Shown one piece after another: positions 11,181-21,551 of a stretch of 64,000 bases of DNA. This DNA comes from Reticulitermes speratus. Taxonomy: Eukaryota > Arthropoda > Insecta > Blattodea > Rhinotermitidae. The notes below the pieces were generated by a model. The model searched no databases. It had not been told where the DNA came from and worked only from the letters and a program-made list of their open reading frames with translations. The position numbers were made by a program, and so were the translations under genes. The stretch lies in contig JAJKFL010000007.1 in the NCBI GenBank assembly GCA_021186555.1, positions 27,516,677 through 27,580,676 of the forward strand, written 5' to 3'. Numbering within the stretch: the first letter of the stretch is position 1; every line of letters begins with the position of its first letter.

Positions 11181-11220
11181 CATGTTTCGGCTTAAATAAG
11201 CCATCTTTAGGGAGACTCAA
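11181..11220 (-). other. Hammerhead-like relic with mutated core
   Basis: Minus strand reads CUAAAGA, extra U, helix II GGCUU / AAGCC around AUUU, then GAAACAUGUA. The invariant G5 of CUGANGA is A here, which should abolish catalysis. Probably a decayed single arm of a P-type element. Confidence 0.45.
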
Positions 11221-11299
11221 TCACAAAGGAAAACAAGGTGTATAAAAATTGTACTGTTTTCCTTTTTTGTAGGAGAATGCGAACTGTAAAATAGAGCAA

Positions 11300-11444
11300 C
11301 ACATATATAATATATATTATACATATTATATATTATGTAATATATATGTATAATATATAATATGTATAATATATAATATATATAATATGTATTATATATT
11401 ATATGATGTATAATATGTATTATATATATAATATAAGATCCTTT
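11300..11444. repeat. Alternating AT low-complexity repeat
   Basis: Almost pure TATAATATATAT-type sequence with many internal palindromes. Open frames across it are artefacts. Confidence 0.9.
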
Positions 11445-11945
11445 GTGCCATCTGAAGCAAAAGAAAAATGTGACGATGTTATCACGAAAATTATTATAAC
11501 TCGGAAATATTGCTTTCGTCACAAGATGCCGAAGCAGCTGTAGAAGTGATTGTCTTCTCTTAAATTTCACTTTCCCTTCATTACAATATCCTCTGAATTT
11601 TCCATATTTCAGTTCTTCTCCTAAAAATTGTTCTGGTGACAGAATTGGATTATTGTGTTTAAAGGTTTTCAGTTATGAACACGAAATCTGTTCTTAAGCA
11701 ATATTTGTCGACTGTATTCAAGACGATTGCGAAGCGCATTAAAATGTGTAGCTTTATCAGCAGCTCCTCCTGTTTGCGTTTTATGTTTATTGTTTTGAGC
11801 CCCTGTTTCTGCTATACGTTCTACATTCCGTCTACTGATTTTGGAAAGAGGCTGCAGGCTGTACTGCTCCGTCCAGCTGCTTTTTCTTTCTCTGGTTAAA
11901 AGCCTTGCTTTGTTTTATCATTTATTAAGTAATTTTATCTGCTAG
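11445..11945. other. Unannotated stretch
   Basis: Nothing recognised. Confidence 0.5.
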
Positions 11946-12476
11946 TTTTTAGGCGATTTCGCAAAATTGCAAAAAAAGCGACTATTAGCTTCGTCATGTC
12001 TGTCTGTCCGTCCGTCCGCCCGCATTGAACAACTCGGCTCCCACTAGATGGATTTTCATGAAATTTGATATTTGAGTATTTTTCGAAACTGCTGAGAAAA
12101 TTCAAGTTTCATTAAAATCTCACAAGAATAACGGGCACTTTACATTAAGATGTATGCACATTTATGACAATATCTCGCTGAATTGTTCTTAGAACGAAAA
12201 ATGTTTTAGACAAAAGTTGTAGGGAAAATCAAGACACACATTTTGTGTTCAATAACTTTTCCAAAAGTCGTGCCGTTTATGAGATAATATGGAAAAATAC
12301 GTTTGAGCCAGACAGGCCACAGATGACAATATAATACAGCGCATGCGCTTTGCATGCTGGATGACTAAGGCTACAGACACACACCCACAATATGTAATAG
12401 TTCTTGCTTTTCCACAGCAACAATGGTTACGCGAACGCGCCTCAATGTTACGTTGTACGTACATTGCCTGTCTTGC
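11946..12476 (+). repeat. Interspersed repeat family M, near-complete copy
   Basis: Shared landmarks in order: TTTAGGCGATTTCGC, AGCGACTATTAGCTTCGTC, a (TGTC/CGTC) run, GGATTTTCATGAAATTTGA, GACAGGCCACAGATGACA, GCATGCGCTTTGCATGC, GGCTACAGACACACAC and TTTTCCACAGCAACAATGG. Other copies: 14796-15522, 40551-41345 and 47863-48385, with a diverged start at 37981-38125. I see no terminal inverted repeats or open frame, so the class is unknown. Confidence 0.8.
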
Positions 12477-12539
12477 TTGTTTACTATTTATCGATATCAG
12501 TCTTGCACTGCCTATCCATTACGATGCAGCATGTGCGTA

Positions 12540-12590
12540 AATAAATGAATGCATGAATAAATAAGTAAATAAATAAATAAATAAATATTA
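12540..12590. repeat. (AATA)n microsatellite
   Basis: Imperfect AAATAAATAAAT run. Confidence 0.9.
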
Positions 12591-13241
12591 GTAACATACG
12601 TTTTGGGGGCTATAGAGTCAGAATTAATTTACTAATTATATTTACCCTATTGTTCTAAAGCTTGTCTTCGCCGATTATGGAACGTGATGCCTTTACCGGC
12701 TTCAAAATTCAGTTTTTAGGATGTTACTCGTTTTTTTTCTCCGTCCTGTTTATTTGTAATCCCGTGTTCTCAATCAGAAACCTGTCTTCAACTTTCACCT
12801 TCTGTTTTTCGTCCTGTCCCTCCTCCTCACCACCAGCTTCAAGTTTACGGAATAACCTCTCGACCTTTTCCGGCTACAAGGAATATAGGCCTAACTGTTT
12901 CTTCCATCCATTTGTCGGGCTTTCCCTCTTATCGTCTTGCAGTAAATTTACATTTATTGAGGCAGTTCGGGATTCGAAAGTCAGGCATTCTCTGTACAAA
13001 TGTTATATTCGTTTACATCTGTACCGGCCTGTAACAGTCCCTTGAGGTATATTTTTAACGTCAAATCTATTTCACATGCCATTATTTTCTTTATTGTCAA
13101 ATCGTATGTATCAATCTTGTTGTTTCAAATATTCTTAATTTGTTTTTGTCAATAAAATATCCATTTCTTGGTATGATATACCTGTTAATCAAATGTATTG
13201 TATAAATTTTCTAATATTTGTTCTTATTTAACATCTGGACA
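12591..13241. other. Unannotated stretch
   Basis: The 127-codon frame at 12662-13045 has no domain and biased composition (F/S/C-rich). Treated as chance. Confidence 0.45.
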
Positions 13242-13274
13242 CTGAAGATGGGTATCTATGTTCCTCCGAAACGT
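13242..13274 (+). ncRNA. Degenerate hammerhead ribozyme motif at head of tandem array
   Basis: CTGAAGA at 13242-13248, a weak helix II, GAAA at 13268-13271 followed by CGTCG. The GAAAC-GTC part is then carried into the 104-bp tandem repeat that begins here. Helix I is not convincing. Confidence 0.35.
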
Positions 13275-13566
13275 CGTTAACTGTCAGTTGAGGCGGCTTT
13301 ACTTTCAAAAAGACTTGAATCTTCCTCAACAACTCTATGAGGGTAAAATATCGCATGTATTCTGTTCCTCCGAAACGTCGTTAACTGTCAGTTCAGGCGG
13401 CTTTACTTCCAAAAAGACTTGAATCTTCCTCAACAACTCTATGAGGGTAAAATATCGCATGTACTCTGTTCCTCCGAAACGTCGTTAACTGTCAATTGAG
13501 ACGGCTTTACTTCCAAAAAGACTTGAATCTTCCTCAACAACTCTATGAGGGTAAAATCTCGCATGT
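13257..13566 (+). repeat. 104-bp tandem triplication carrying hammerhead 3' half
   Basis: Three head-to-tail units with period 104 bp, anchored by GTTCCTCCGAAACGTCG at about 13260, 13364 and 13468. Units are nearly identical (AACTGTCAGTTGAGGCGG, AAAGACTTGAATCTTCC, CTATGAGGGTAAAAT). Each contains the GAAAC-GTC half of the hammerhead, but only the first has a CTGAAGA upstream. AAAAGACTTGAAT also occurs after the P2 element near 63745, linking the unit to that family. Confidence 0.93.
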
Positions 13567-13645
13567 GCTCCTGAAAAATTATTCTGCTTTGCCGTCGACA
13601 CGCGTCTTTCGCATTCGAAACGTCCTCTGACTTCGTCTGCTTATA

Positions 13646-14200
13646 CAGGATGATTCAGGAGGAAAGGTCAATGTTTTGGGATGTGATAGCATCGGTCATT
13701 GTGAAAAAAAGTTCATATAAACATGTGTCTAATACTGAATGGTTACCGAGATAGAGCTGTTTGAATGTACAAACACAAAAGCATTGTGAATGGTAATAAA
13801 GAAAGAGAAATTACTTACTGTTAATTTTAATTTAATGTTTAAATGACAAATTTGTTACAGTTAGCGATAAATTCCGACAATCCCACCGTCAACATCAGTG
13901 CACTTTGCAACTCGTGTGCGAAGGTCGCGTGTTATTCGTCTGAGTTGATCTTTACGTTTCTTTGTGCGGGCTGTAGGATACAAAATGCGCGCACTTTGTC
14001 TCATGTATCCACCTTCCTTTTGTAAACTCCGCTCTCCATCCATTCCTACAAACCCCACAAACAAGAACAGTGCTCCCCAGATTCAAACTTCTCTATCTCG
14101 GTAACCATTCGGCACTAGACTCATGTTCACATGAACTTCTTTTCTTATAATGACCTATACTACCATCTCCCAAATCTACCTATCCTTCTGACTCACCCTG
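13646..14200 (-). mobile_element. Mariner-type transposon derivative with long inverted repeats
   Basis: A 555-bp element between TA dinucleotides (13644-13645, 14201-14202). Terminal inverted repeats of about 120 bp with indels: left starts CAGGATGATTCAGGAGGA and the right end, reversed, starts CAGGGTGAGTCAGAAGGA. Both end at GGTTACCGAGATAGAG next to a TTTGAA. The interior on the minus strand (13861-14000) retains a short piece, RDLRTRVAKCTDVDGG, resembling an end segment of mariner-related proteins. That homology is from memory and is tentative. Most of the transposase is deleted. Confidence 0.8.
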
Positions 14201-14795
14201 TATTCTGCTTTCTTTTCTCTTATCTCACTTCTTGTTTTTATAAAAGTTTTCTAATTATGCATTTTTTAATATTCGAGATGGCATCTATATTCTAGGACCA
14301 TAGATTATTGTAATTCATCGTGGTTTTCCTTATGTTAGAACAAAGAGGTCTTGTGCATTCTTGATTATTTTTAGTCATTATTTACCCTACAACCTCAGTG
14401 GTATTTCTAAACAAGACCTTTATTGACTCTGATCCGTATGTGATTTTTAGGATACAAAAGTTTACTGCGTCATAATTTCACTGGATTTTCTGAAATCGTT
14501 GTGTTCGATCAGCTCGGATTGTTGTGCATGTTAAAGTATGCCTGACGGGTTGTTTCAGGGTTATCCAAGGTATCAGTAACAGATTAAGCTTCCGGAAATC
14601 CCATGTGCAATTTTAATGTCAATATTTCCACTAAGCGGAATTTTAAACTTTAAAGATGTTTCTAATTTGTTTTACGACGTGTCCAAATTTCAACACCATA
14701 AACATCTATGCTCTAAGAGCTGTATATCATTAGTTTCTTCCTTACATTGAATCCAGATTTGCTGGTGAAGAGATGATTTTACAATCCATGCAGAA
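14201..14795. other. Unannotated stretch
   Basis: Nothing recognised. Confidence 0.5.
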
Positions 14796-15522
14796 TTTTT
14801 AGGCGCTTTCGCATAAAAAGCGAAAAGCACCTATTAGCTTCTTCATGTCTGTCCGTCTGTCGGCATGTATCAGAGCGGCTTCCACTGGACGGATTTTCGT
14901 GAAATTTGATATTTGGAAATTTAACGAAAATCTGTAGTTAAAGTTCACCCTAGAACAGGCCATGAAGACCCAGAGGGGGAGTAGAGGTATAGCTCTACTC
15001 TTTCTTTAACCTCGGCGCTAGATGGGGGTGGGTGGTCAACGCCACGCCCCGGCCGCTTTACCCCCGGTGAAGATACCCGTTACCCATTGTACAGGAGGCT
15101 GGGTACGCCCCAGGGCAGGTCTGGACGGGTGCTGAAAATCTCGCCCCCCCACCGGGATTCGATCCCCGGACCGTCCAGCTCGTAGCGAGTCGCTATACCG
15201 ACTGAGCTATCCCGGCCCACCGAAAATCTGTAGTGCAACTCCAAATTTAGTTAAAATTCGACAACAATATCGGCCATTGTACATGACGATCTAGTTACGT
15301 TTGTGTTGTTGACAGCAGTACGAAGTATTCTGTAGCTCGGTAAGAGTTAAAAGGGAACCCATTGTTGCGTTTTCTTGGCAAGACTCAACGGTTTTATACT
15401 GTTGACAGCTACATGTAGTACAACAACAATACGAATGGAAAGCATTATTGCCTTTCTCTCGCAATAGTGGTTACGGGGACGCCCCATAATGTTACCTTAC
15501 ACGTACATTTCCCCCCTTGTTA
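14796..15522 (+). repeat. Family M copy split by a SINE B insertion
   Basis: Left part has TTTTTAGGCGCTTTCGC, CACCTATTAGCTTC and GGATTTTCGTGAAATTTGA. The right part resumes after the SINE and ends with GCAATAGTGGTTACGGGGAC and TTACACGTACATTTCC. The middle is diverged from the 11946 copy. Confidence 0.7.
14939..15220 (-). mobile_element. SINE family B, full length with 14-bp target duplication
   Basis: Minus-strand tRNA head GGGATAGCTCAGTCGGTATA with B box GGATCGAATCCCGG, then the body ending in CTAGGGTGAACTTTAAC. The flanking duplication CGAAAATCTGTAGT is exact (14925-14938, 15221-15234) and lies inside a family M copy. SINE B was therefore mobile after this family M copy was in place. Confidence 0.95.
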
Positions 15523-16705
15523 CATTTCCCTTTCATTTGTATATTGTTCTTCGGATTAATCAGATTTCATAGATATTAACTAACTTAATGCTGGGTCTCG
15601 GATTTACCTGTTAAGAGGGAGCTTATTGTAACGGCAATGATCGAAGTAAATATGCTACTAATTTTAAACATAGCATGTATCTCGTTTCATATCCTGGCTT
15701 TGAAGAAACCCGAAAGTCGAATTTTACAACAAAAGTTGTCTTCTCCAGACCCCACTCAACATGTTCAATCTGCCAGACACAGTGCATCCTATATATTGGC
15801 GGAGAATGACTGGGCAACTTTATACTTAAATTGCCATTTCACCCCCCTTCTTTGAATGAAATAATTGTTCAGCGAAGCAAATAATAAAATCTTTAAAATT
15901 GCGACGGGAAAAATACGTGCAAGAAGGAACAGAAGCGATTGAATGAAAATTGTAATGTCACGGTGTTAAATGATACGCGAAGATTGTCAAATTTATAACG
16001 TACAGTGGTTTGACGAGACTTCCCTTTTTAAGAGCGTTCAACGCACACAATACGCACAACACGCGTCACGCAGGGGAAACGGTACATTACTCACGCGTCG
16101 AAACTGAATAAAATCATGCATTGTTGTTGTTGTTTTTGCTTTTGATTCTGTTTGCGTTACTTGTCCCCATGCTGTTCTTGTTTCCATACAAAGTGCCTTA
16201 GCATTATAGTCACTGTGCTTCTGTAACAGAAAGAAGAAACAGACAAGGAAGGAAAAAAAAAGAGGAAACAGAGGAAGGAAATAAAAAATAATACGAAAAG
16301 ACACAAAGAAAATATTTCTGCCGTATGGGAAATGACGCTGTATGTATTAATAAATGGGTATCAATAAATGCGGTTTCATATCCCAAAAAAAGTTTCAGCT
16401 CCATAACACCGCTCTAACAATTTTACGTTCCGTAACCTGGCAGACAGTACACGCAGCATCGTAAGCCACAGACACACAATGAAAGATTACGCATTTCCAG
16501 ACGCTCAAATATAAGCCAGTATTTCCGCATCCGCACATTTTATACAACCAGTACACAAATCTTTTAACAAGGTTTTTATCATAAAAAAACTGTGTTTTAA
16601 TATTTTTACCATTATATTAAGACAATTTTACCACAATAGTGGTACATAAGTGCTGTATATCCCCTGACAACATGTATTTGATTTAGTGGCTTTTACGAAC
16701 GAGAC
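15523..16705. other. Unannotated stretch
   Basis: No repeat family or gene recognised. Open frames of up to 88 codons (minus, 16038-16304) are low-complexity F/L-rich and not credible. Confidence 0.5.
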
Positions 16706-16708
16706 CTC

Positions 16709-16740
16709 CTGAGGATGGACTGAGGTCGGAAACATATGTA
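16709..16740 (+). ncRNA. Hammerhead ribozyme motif (P1)
   Basis: CTGAGGA at 16709-16715, extra T, helix II GAC / GTC around TGAG with an unpaired G next to GAAA (16729-16732), then C-AUAU-GUA. Helix I pairs CCUC before the core with GGGG after GUA. A P1 tail (AAGATGCACGGTGATAC) follows at about 16822. Confidence 0.6.
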
Positions 16741-16814
16741 GGGGCGTATAATAATATAGACGCTACAATAAAAGTGGTTCAATTGTGTATCAGTTGGTTA
16801 TAAATTTATTAATT

Positions 16815-16975
16815 CATAAAGATGCACGGTGATACTAATATGAAATTTTACGTTGTGTTCACCGTGCATCTTGACATTAATTTTCAGTTTTTGAACCAAC
16901 GAATACACTTTTTTATTTATTTTTTATTTTCTATAAAAAAAAGTGCATTCGTTTGTTCAACAACTTAAAACCGCT
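16815..16975. mobile_element. Two P1 tails meeting end to end
   Basis: A forward P1 tail (AAAGATGCACGGTGATAC, ~16820) runs directly into a reversed tail (TTCACCGTGCATCTTGACA, ~16858-16876). It is followed by a P1 arm, AACCAACGAATACAC, and its inverse, GTGCATTCGTTTGTTC (~16945-16962). The second element is a miniature foldback that has lost its hammerhead. Two separate insertions in opposite orientation are the simplest reading. Confidence 0.6.
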
Positions 16976-17459
16976 GTGACAGTCTTAAAATCTCGCATAA
17001 ACAAAGAGAATTTGGAAGCTGTGATTCTTATCTCGTGAACTGTACTTGTTGTGTCCGATGAAGAAGAAATCAATCAAAATGAAGACAACGTGCGTCTTTC
17101 ACGAACGTAAAAAATACATGCGCCGAAGTCAACTCCATTTATCACAAGGGGGGAGTGGCAATAGACAGACAAACACGCATAGACACATACACAGGAGCGA
17201 AGCACAACGGAACACTGATATCAGATTCTGCTAAGGCAGCGTAAACAATCAATATAGGTCCGTGCGAAAAGAGACCGCACGAGTATACATCCACAACAAC
17301 AATTGTTTGAAATAGTTGATAATAATGGTTATTATTATTGCTGTCTTTTAGGTTATGCAGGGACCGTCAACTGTATATGATTCGTAGTTTCGAAGAAGGT
17401 GGAGTGATGGTCGTTAATGGTGAGTGTATAATAATTTGCACTATTGGCATTCGCCTGAA
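16976..17459. other. Unannotated stretch
   Basis: Nothing recognised apart from a short (ATT)n-like patch near 17325. Confidence 0.45.
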
Positions 17460-17745
17460 TTGTTTTGAGACCAGGAGGTTAAAGCTGTAGTCAAAGACAA
17501 TCGAACCTTGTAACCCCCGAAAGCAAGTCTACAGCTACGCCCCTAGGTCAGTCAGGTTTAATATTCAACAATTCTACGTTCTGCCCACACAGTGTATTTA
17601 TGTGTTTTGTATGGATCTCAGAACAAACAGCGATTATTTCACTGTACAGCATTAACTGATTGGTTTGTATAACTGAGACGGATTGTGTTTACTGCGCGGT
17701 ATGGACTGAATCTTTATATATAATTCAGGTTAATCTTAGCCTTTA
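17460..17745 (-). repeat. Interspersed repeat family R (reversed)
   Basis: Minus-strand match to the 5765-6050 copy through CCGCGCAGTAAACACAATCC, TATATAATTCAGG at the far end and CACACAGTGTATTTATG. Class unknown. Confidence 0.5.
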
Positions 17746-17748
17746 AAG

Positions 17749-18020
17749 GCCGTGACGTGGCTCAGGCGGTTAGTCGCCGGCCTACCGCCACGGAGGCCCG
17801 GTTTCGATCCCAAGTCAATCAATGTGAATTTTTTGGTGGACAAAGTGGCAGTGGGGAAGTTTTTCTCCGAATACGTCGATTGTCCCCTGTCCGTATCATT
17901 CCACTAATGATGTATACTTATCTTCATCTAGATGTTGCTCTTATCAGAAGGACACAAGCGCGAAGCCTGCCAGCCTTCCAGAAAGCAATGTTGCTTCAGA
18001 AATCGGGGAGCATCGGATAA
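17749..18020 (+). mobile_element. SINE family C, diverged copy
   Basis: tRNA-like head: A box TGGCTCAGGCGGTTAGTCGC, B box GGTTTCGATCCC near 17800. Body TGGTGGACAAAGTGGCAGTG and CATTCCACTAATG. Its 3' part (GCGAAGCCTGCCAGCCTTCC) differs from the other family C copies, so this may be a subfamily with another tail. Confidence 0.8.
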
Positions 18021-18066
18021 AAAACTAGTTTCGCTTATTGTTTAAAGGGTTAATAAGAACATACAC

Positions 18067-18332
18067 GCCGATCTCGGTGGCTGTGTCATCTAAGGCCTAC
18101 TTCTGCGGTCACTTTTTTTATGGGATTGGGGGTTCGAATTCCACTGAGGGCATGGATGTTTGTCTCTTGTGTTTGTTGTGTGTTGTGTAGGTGGCGGCCT
18201 CTGCGACGGGATGATCACTCGTTCAGCAGAGTCATACTGGTCGTATGTGTGTCTGTGTCTAATTGTGTGTGATCTAGAAACCTCAACAGTGAAACGGCCT
18301 AGGCTCCAGTTGCGCTTTTGCGCCACAGAAGA
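18067..18332 (+). mobile_element. SINE family E, full length with 12-bp target duplication
   Basis: Begins GCCGATCTCGGTGGCTGTG and has the B box GGTTCGAATTCC near 18132. The body contains GGCATGGATGTTTGTCTC, GTGTGTTGTGTAGG and CTGCGACGGGATGATCAC. The exact duplication AAGAACATACAC flanks it (18055-18066, 18333-18344). Part of the 156-codon frame at 18160-18630 lies in this SINE and is not coding. Confidence 0.93.
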
Positions 18333-18344
18333 AAGAACATACAC

Positions 18345-18755
18345 AGATGGAATAAAACATGGCTTAACGAAACGAAATGAAGCCTTAGTTATGCCCGTAG
18401 TATCAGGCATAGTAATCGAACAGCTGCTGTTGTTCATTCAGCATACTCCCAAGTTCTTCATCGTGGACACGTGTCATGCGCCTACCGCAATCGTGTGCCA
18501 TCCTGCAACCTGTTTGCTGTCTCAACATGTAAATGTCACGGTTAAAAGCGTGTTACAGGTCAGGATCGCGGTGATGAGGTACGGAGATTTCGTGTTATTT
18601 ATCGTAGCTAGGCTGACGTTGTTAACATGAGCGTCGCACAACTGCTGGAACACAGCTTGAGCGTAACATCACAGAATGAGCCGGGTTCTTGTGTTTCACT
18701 TGTAAAATATGAGAACGCGTTACGTTTTATAATTGCGCGACTTTTTTTTTTCATG
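18345..18755. other. Unannotated stretch
   Basis: Nothing recognised. Confidence 0.4.
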
Positions 18756-18759
18756 GGTT

Positions 18760-18998
18760 TCAATTCTTTAACCAACGAATGCACCATTTATTTTCTGGCG
18801 TCTGTCCACCCTACATATGTTTCGACCGTATTTTGGTCATCATCAGGGGTATACCGATATAGTCACTTCACTGTTCACTCATTCATTAGGTATTAACGTA
18901 GAACATTATGCTGTTAATACGTTAATAGGTGCATTCGTTGGATAAAGATTTGAAGCTTATAGCTAAGATGCACGGTACACATAACATAAAATTTTTTG
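18760..18998 (-). mobile_element. P1 foldback element with one hammerhead arm
   Basis: Arm TTAACCAACGAATGCACC (~18769) is mirrored by GGTGCATTCGTTGG (~18929-18942). The tail AAGATGCACGGTACACATAA follows the right arm. Only the left arm keeps the ribozyme; the equivalent part of the right arm is deleted. Target duplication not clear. Confidence 0.65.
18812..18846 (-). ncRNA. Hammerhead ribozyme motif, well-formed (P1)
   Basis: Minus strand: CUGAUGA, extra U, helix II GACC / GGUC around AAAAUAC, GAAA, helix III C-AUAU-G, cleavage triplet GUA. Helix I pairs ACCC before the core with GGGU directly after GUA. All invariant core bases are present. Confidence 0.75.
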
Positions 18999-19261
18999 TG
19001 GGTGTTCAGAGTATTGTGAGTTGTGACACCGTTAACTCTTATTGATGGACACATAGGTTTAGCAGTAAAATGCTGCCTCCATCTTCAGGGTTAATGTATA
19101 TTAATTTAATATATTTAATATATGGGCTTATTAATATAATTATTATTAATACATTATTTTAAGTTATTAAGTAAGGAATTTTAAAAAAGGCAAGATTTTT
19201 CCAAAGAAATAATGGCCTCTGCTTACCTCCAGTCCTTAAAATGAGGTTAGTAGGATCTGGT
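18999..19261. other. AT-rich spacer
   Basis: TTAATATATTTAATA-type sequence near 19085-19160. Nothing else seen. Confidence 0.4.
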
Positions 19262-19273
19262 AAGTTAATCATT

Positions 19274-19534
19274 TTTTTTCCAATGGTTCGACAGCCCCTT
19301 GGGAGCCTAGGACTCCTCATTTTTCGAGGTTTTATGATCACACACTTTAGACACACCACACTCGGTAGGACTCCTCTGGACGAGTGATCAGCCCGACGCA
19401 GAGTCCTCTACCTGACAACACACAACACTCACAACAGACAGACATCCATGCTTCCGGATGGATTCGAACCCACAATCCTAGTAAGCGAGCGGCCTTAGAC
19501 CCACGCCTTAGACCGCATGGCCACTGGGATCGGC
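19274..19534 (-). mobile_element. SINE family E, full length with 12-bp target duplication
   Basis: Minus-strand copy starting at 19534 (GCCGATCCCAGTGGCCATGC), with B box GGATTCGAACCC complement near 19460 and ending in a short A-rich tail at 19274. The exact duplication AAGTTAATCATT lies at 19262-19273 and 19535-19546. Confidence 0.95.
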
Positions 19535-19571
19535 AAGTTAATCATTATTCAGTTAAATGATAGATTATAAA

Positions 19572-19846
19572 CCAGATTAATTATATGTTCCGAATAATAC
19601 AACTTCAAGAAGTAGATTTTATTCTATTTTATTCACTACGACATGTTTCGGCGCTGTTCTTGCCATCTTCAGGTAGTTGACTGACAATTGCATAAAAGGA
19701 ACTGCTAGGTAGAGGCCTCTCCTTCACATCTAATGTGTACAATATCCATTAATAAAATATTATTTCGAATATATATCCTAGTGAATAAAATAATTTAAAA
19801 GCTATTCTTGAAGTTGTATTTTTCGGAACTGTAATTAATCTGGTTC
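19572..19846. mobile_element. P3 foldback element
   Basis: Inverted arms of ~60-75 bp. Left begins ACCAGATTAATTATATGTTC; right, reversed, begins AACCAGATTAATTACAGTTC. Both continue through ATACAACTTCAAGAA. One hammerhead lies in the left arm. The loop (about 19675-19780) has no recognised content. The arms do not resemble P1 or P2 except in the ribozyme core. Confidence 0.68.
19640..19672 (-). ncRNA. Hammerhead ribozyme motif with GUC site (P3)
   Basis: Minus strand: CUGAAGA, extra U, helix II GGC / GCC closing a long loop, GAAAC-AU-GUC. Helix I is a perfect five pairs, ACUAC before the core and GUAGU immediately after GUC. ACAUGU is self-complementary, suiting a dimer. Confidence 0.7.
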
Positions 19847-19849
19847 TGT

Positions 19850-20460
19850 AAAACACCACGGCATTACGACACTTAAGTTTAATTGTTACATTATGATTTG
19901 CATTTAGCTGATTTTCCTTCCCTTAAAAGTAAAAGGTAAATGAATTATATCACCAATCTCTCAGTGTGTGTTTCTGTATCCTGAACCTCCAAAACATAAA
20001 ACCACGTGACTGATTTTCACAAAACTTTGTATATAACGTTACGTCGTTTGAGGATGCATCAAAGCCGTGCTTTCAGATTTCCTAAAAGTAGTACTAACAG
20101 CATGGCGGAAGGACGAACTTTGAGCGGGAAATGACACTAGCGCCATTTACTTTAAAGTAGCCAAATTATGCGTAGTTCATAGGTCTTGGAAGGACATGTA
20201 ACTTTTTTTCAGATAATATTTTATGTAGAATATAAATGAACCACATAAATGCTGTGCGAAATTTTGTCTGTAACCTTTTAGTTTTACTAATATAACTTCT
20301 TAACCACTGAATGTATGAAATTGATTAGGGAGATTGATAATATATATTTTTACAGGTTGAGAAGGAAATACTGTTTTTAAGTCAGTAATTACAAACATGG
20401 CGACGAAGCGAAACTTTGAGTTTAATACAAGTTTTACATATACAGAATTTGTACATTAGT
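19850..20460. other. Unannotated stretch
   Basis: The words ACATGGCGACGAAGCGAAACTT (shortened form ATGGCG...AACTTTGAG) recur near 20102 and 20398, hinting at an old local repeat. Nothing else recognised. Confidence 0.35.
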
Positions 20461-20467
20461 AAGAGGT

Positions 20468-20750
20468 AAAGGTAACTTTCGCCCTATAACAGGACATGAA
20501 GACCCAGAGGGGGAATAGAGGTATAACTCTACTTTTTCTTTAACCTCCGTCCTAGACGGGGTGGTATGTCAATTTCACCCCCCGGGGTAAAGACCTCCGG
20601 TCGTGATCCGGTACCCATTTTACAGGAAACTGGGTGGACCTCGGGGCCGGTCTGGACGGGTACGAAAAATCTCGCCCCCACTGGGATTCGAACCCGGGAC
20701 CTTTCAGCCCGTATAGAGTCGCTATACCTACTGAGCTATGTCAGCCGCCG
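20468..20750 (-). mobile_element. SINE family B
   Basis: Minus-strand copy with head GACATAGCTCAGTAGGTATA, B box GGTTCGAATCCC near 20690, and family B body (CCACCCAGTTTCCTGTAAAA, CCTCTGGGTCTTCATG). The flanks resemble each other (GTACATTAGTAAG, GTACGTAAGTAC) but are imperfect. Confidence 0.87.
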
Positions 20751-21485
20751 TGTACGTAAGTACAGGTGTAAGTTTTTTTTTTTTACAAAAATGGAATAAC
20801 AATAATAATAGTCATATATAACTGTTGGGCTTTTTACACACGAAAAGAGTGTGAAATTTTGGGGAACGGGGACCATTACTCACGGGTCGGCTTGGAGGAA
20901 CGGTAGCGTGCTCAGATTCTTGAAGTAAGCTGTTCGTAGCTTGATGAAATTAGGGAACGAATGGCGCAGAGGTGCAATGTTTCTGCCAGTGGCATATATC
21001 AACTGTGCATGTGACTCTCTCCGTCTCTGTCTTCATGTAGCCAGCATCCAATACATCAAAGCGACAAGCGAACAGTCTCGCTAGATTGCTCTCAATAATT
21101 ACTATGCAAAATTATTATTAGCATATTAATTAAAGAAAATGTAATTAAAATGGGGATGGGAAGGTCGGAAAGTGAGAGAGATACAAGTTGGAAGCTGACT
21201 GGCTAGGAAGAGGACGCATTTTGAGCGGGACCAGTGGGGGTTGGGGGTTTGTGGGGTTCTAATTTCCAAAACGCAGTAACAGTCACCTAACCGACATTGT
21301 GTCAGGCATCTTTGCTTGGGATGAGTAAACAAGAAACACAGGAAGATTGTCCATAACAAATACCATCGCTGTGGTAAATTTGTATTCATGGACCATGTTA
21401 AGAAGCAAGTGGTAATTCCCCTATTTTAGGGAACTTTTGTTTTTGGTTAATTTTATAACGGTGGTCTGACTTTTTAAATAGATGC
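20751..21485. other. Unannotated stretch
   Basis: Nothing recognised. Confidence 0.5.
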
Positions 21486-21489
21486 AAGC

Positions 21490-21506
21490 GTTTATTATTA
21501 TTATTA

Positions 21507-21542
<36 letters not shown>

Positions 21543-21545
21543 TAC
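21490..21545. repeat. (TTA)n microsatellite
   Basis: Near-pure TTATTA run directly upstream of the 49-bp array. Confidence 0.95.
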
Positions 21546-21551
21546 TGCAAT

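Noticed and set aside
11300..11444. TATA-rich promoter
   Set aside because: Plain alternating AT low complexity, with no gene downstream on either strand.
12662..13045. 127-codon forward frame as a gene
   Set aside because: No domain, low-complexity composition and no neighbouring exon-like signals.
18160..18630. 156-codon forward frame as a gene
   Set aside because: Its first third is SINE family E and the rest has no recognisable domain.
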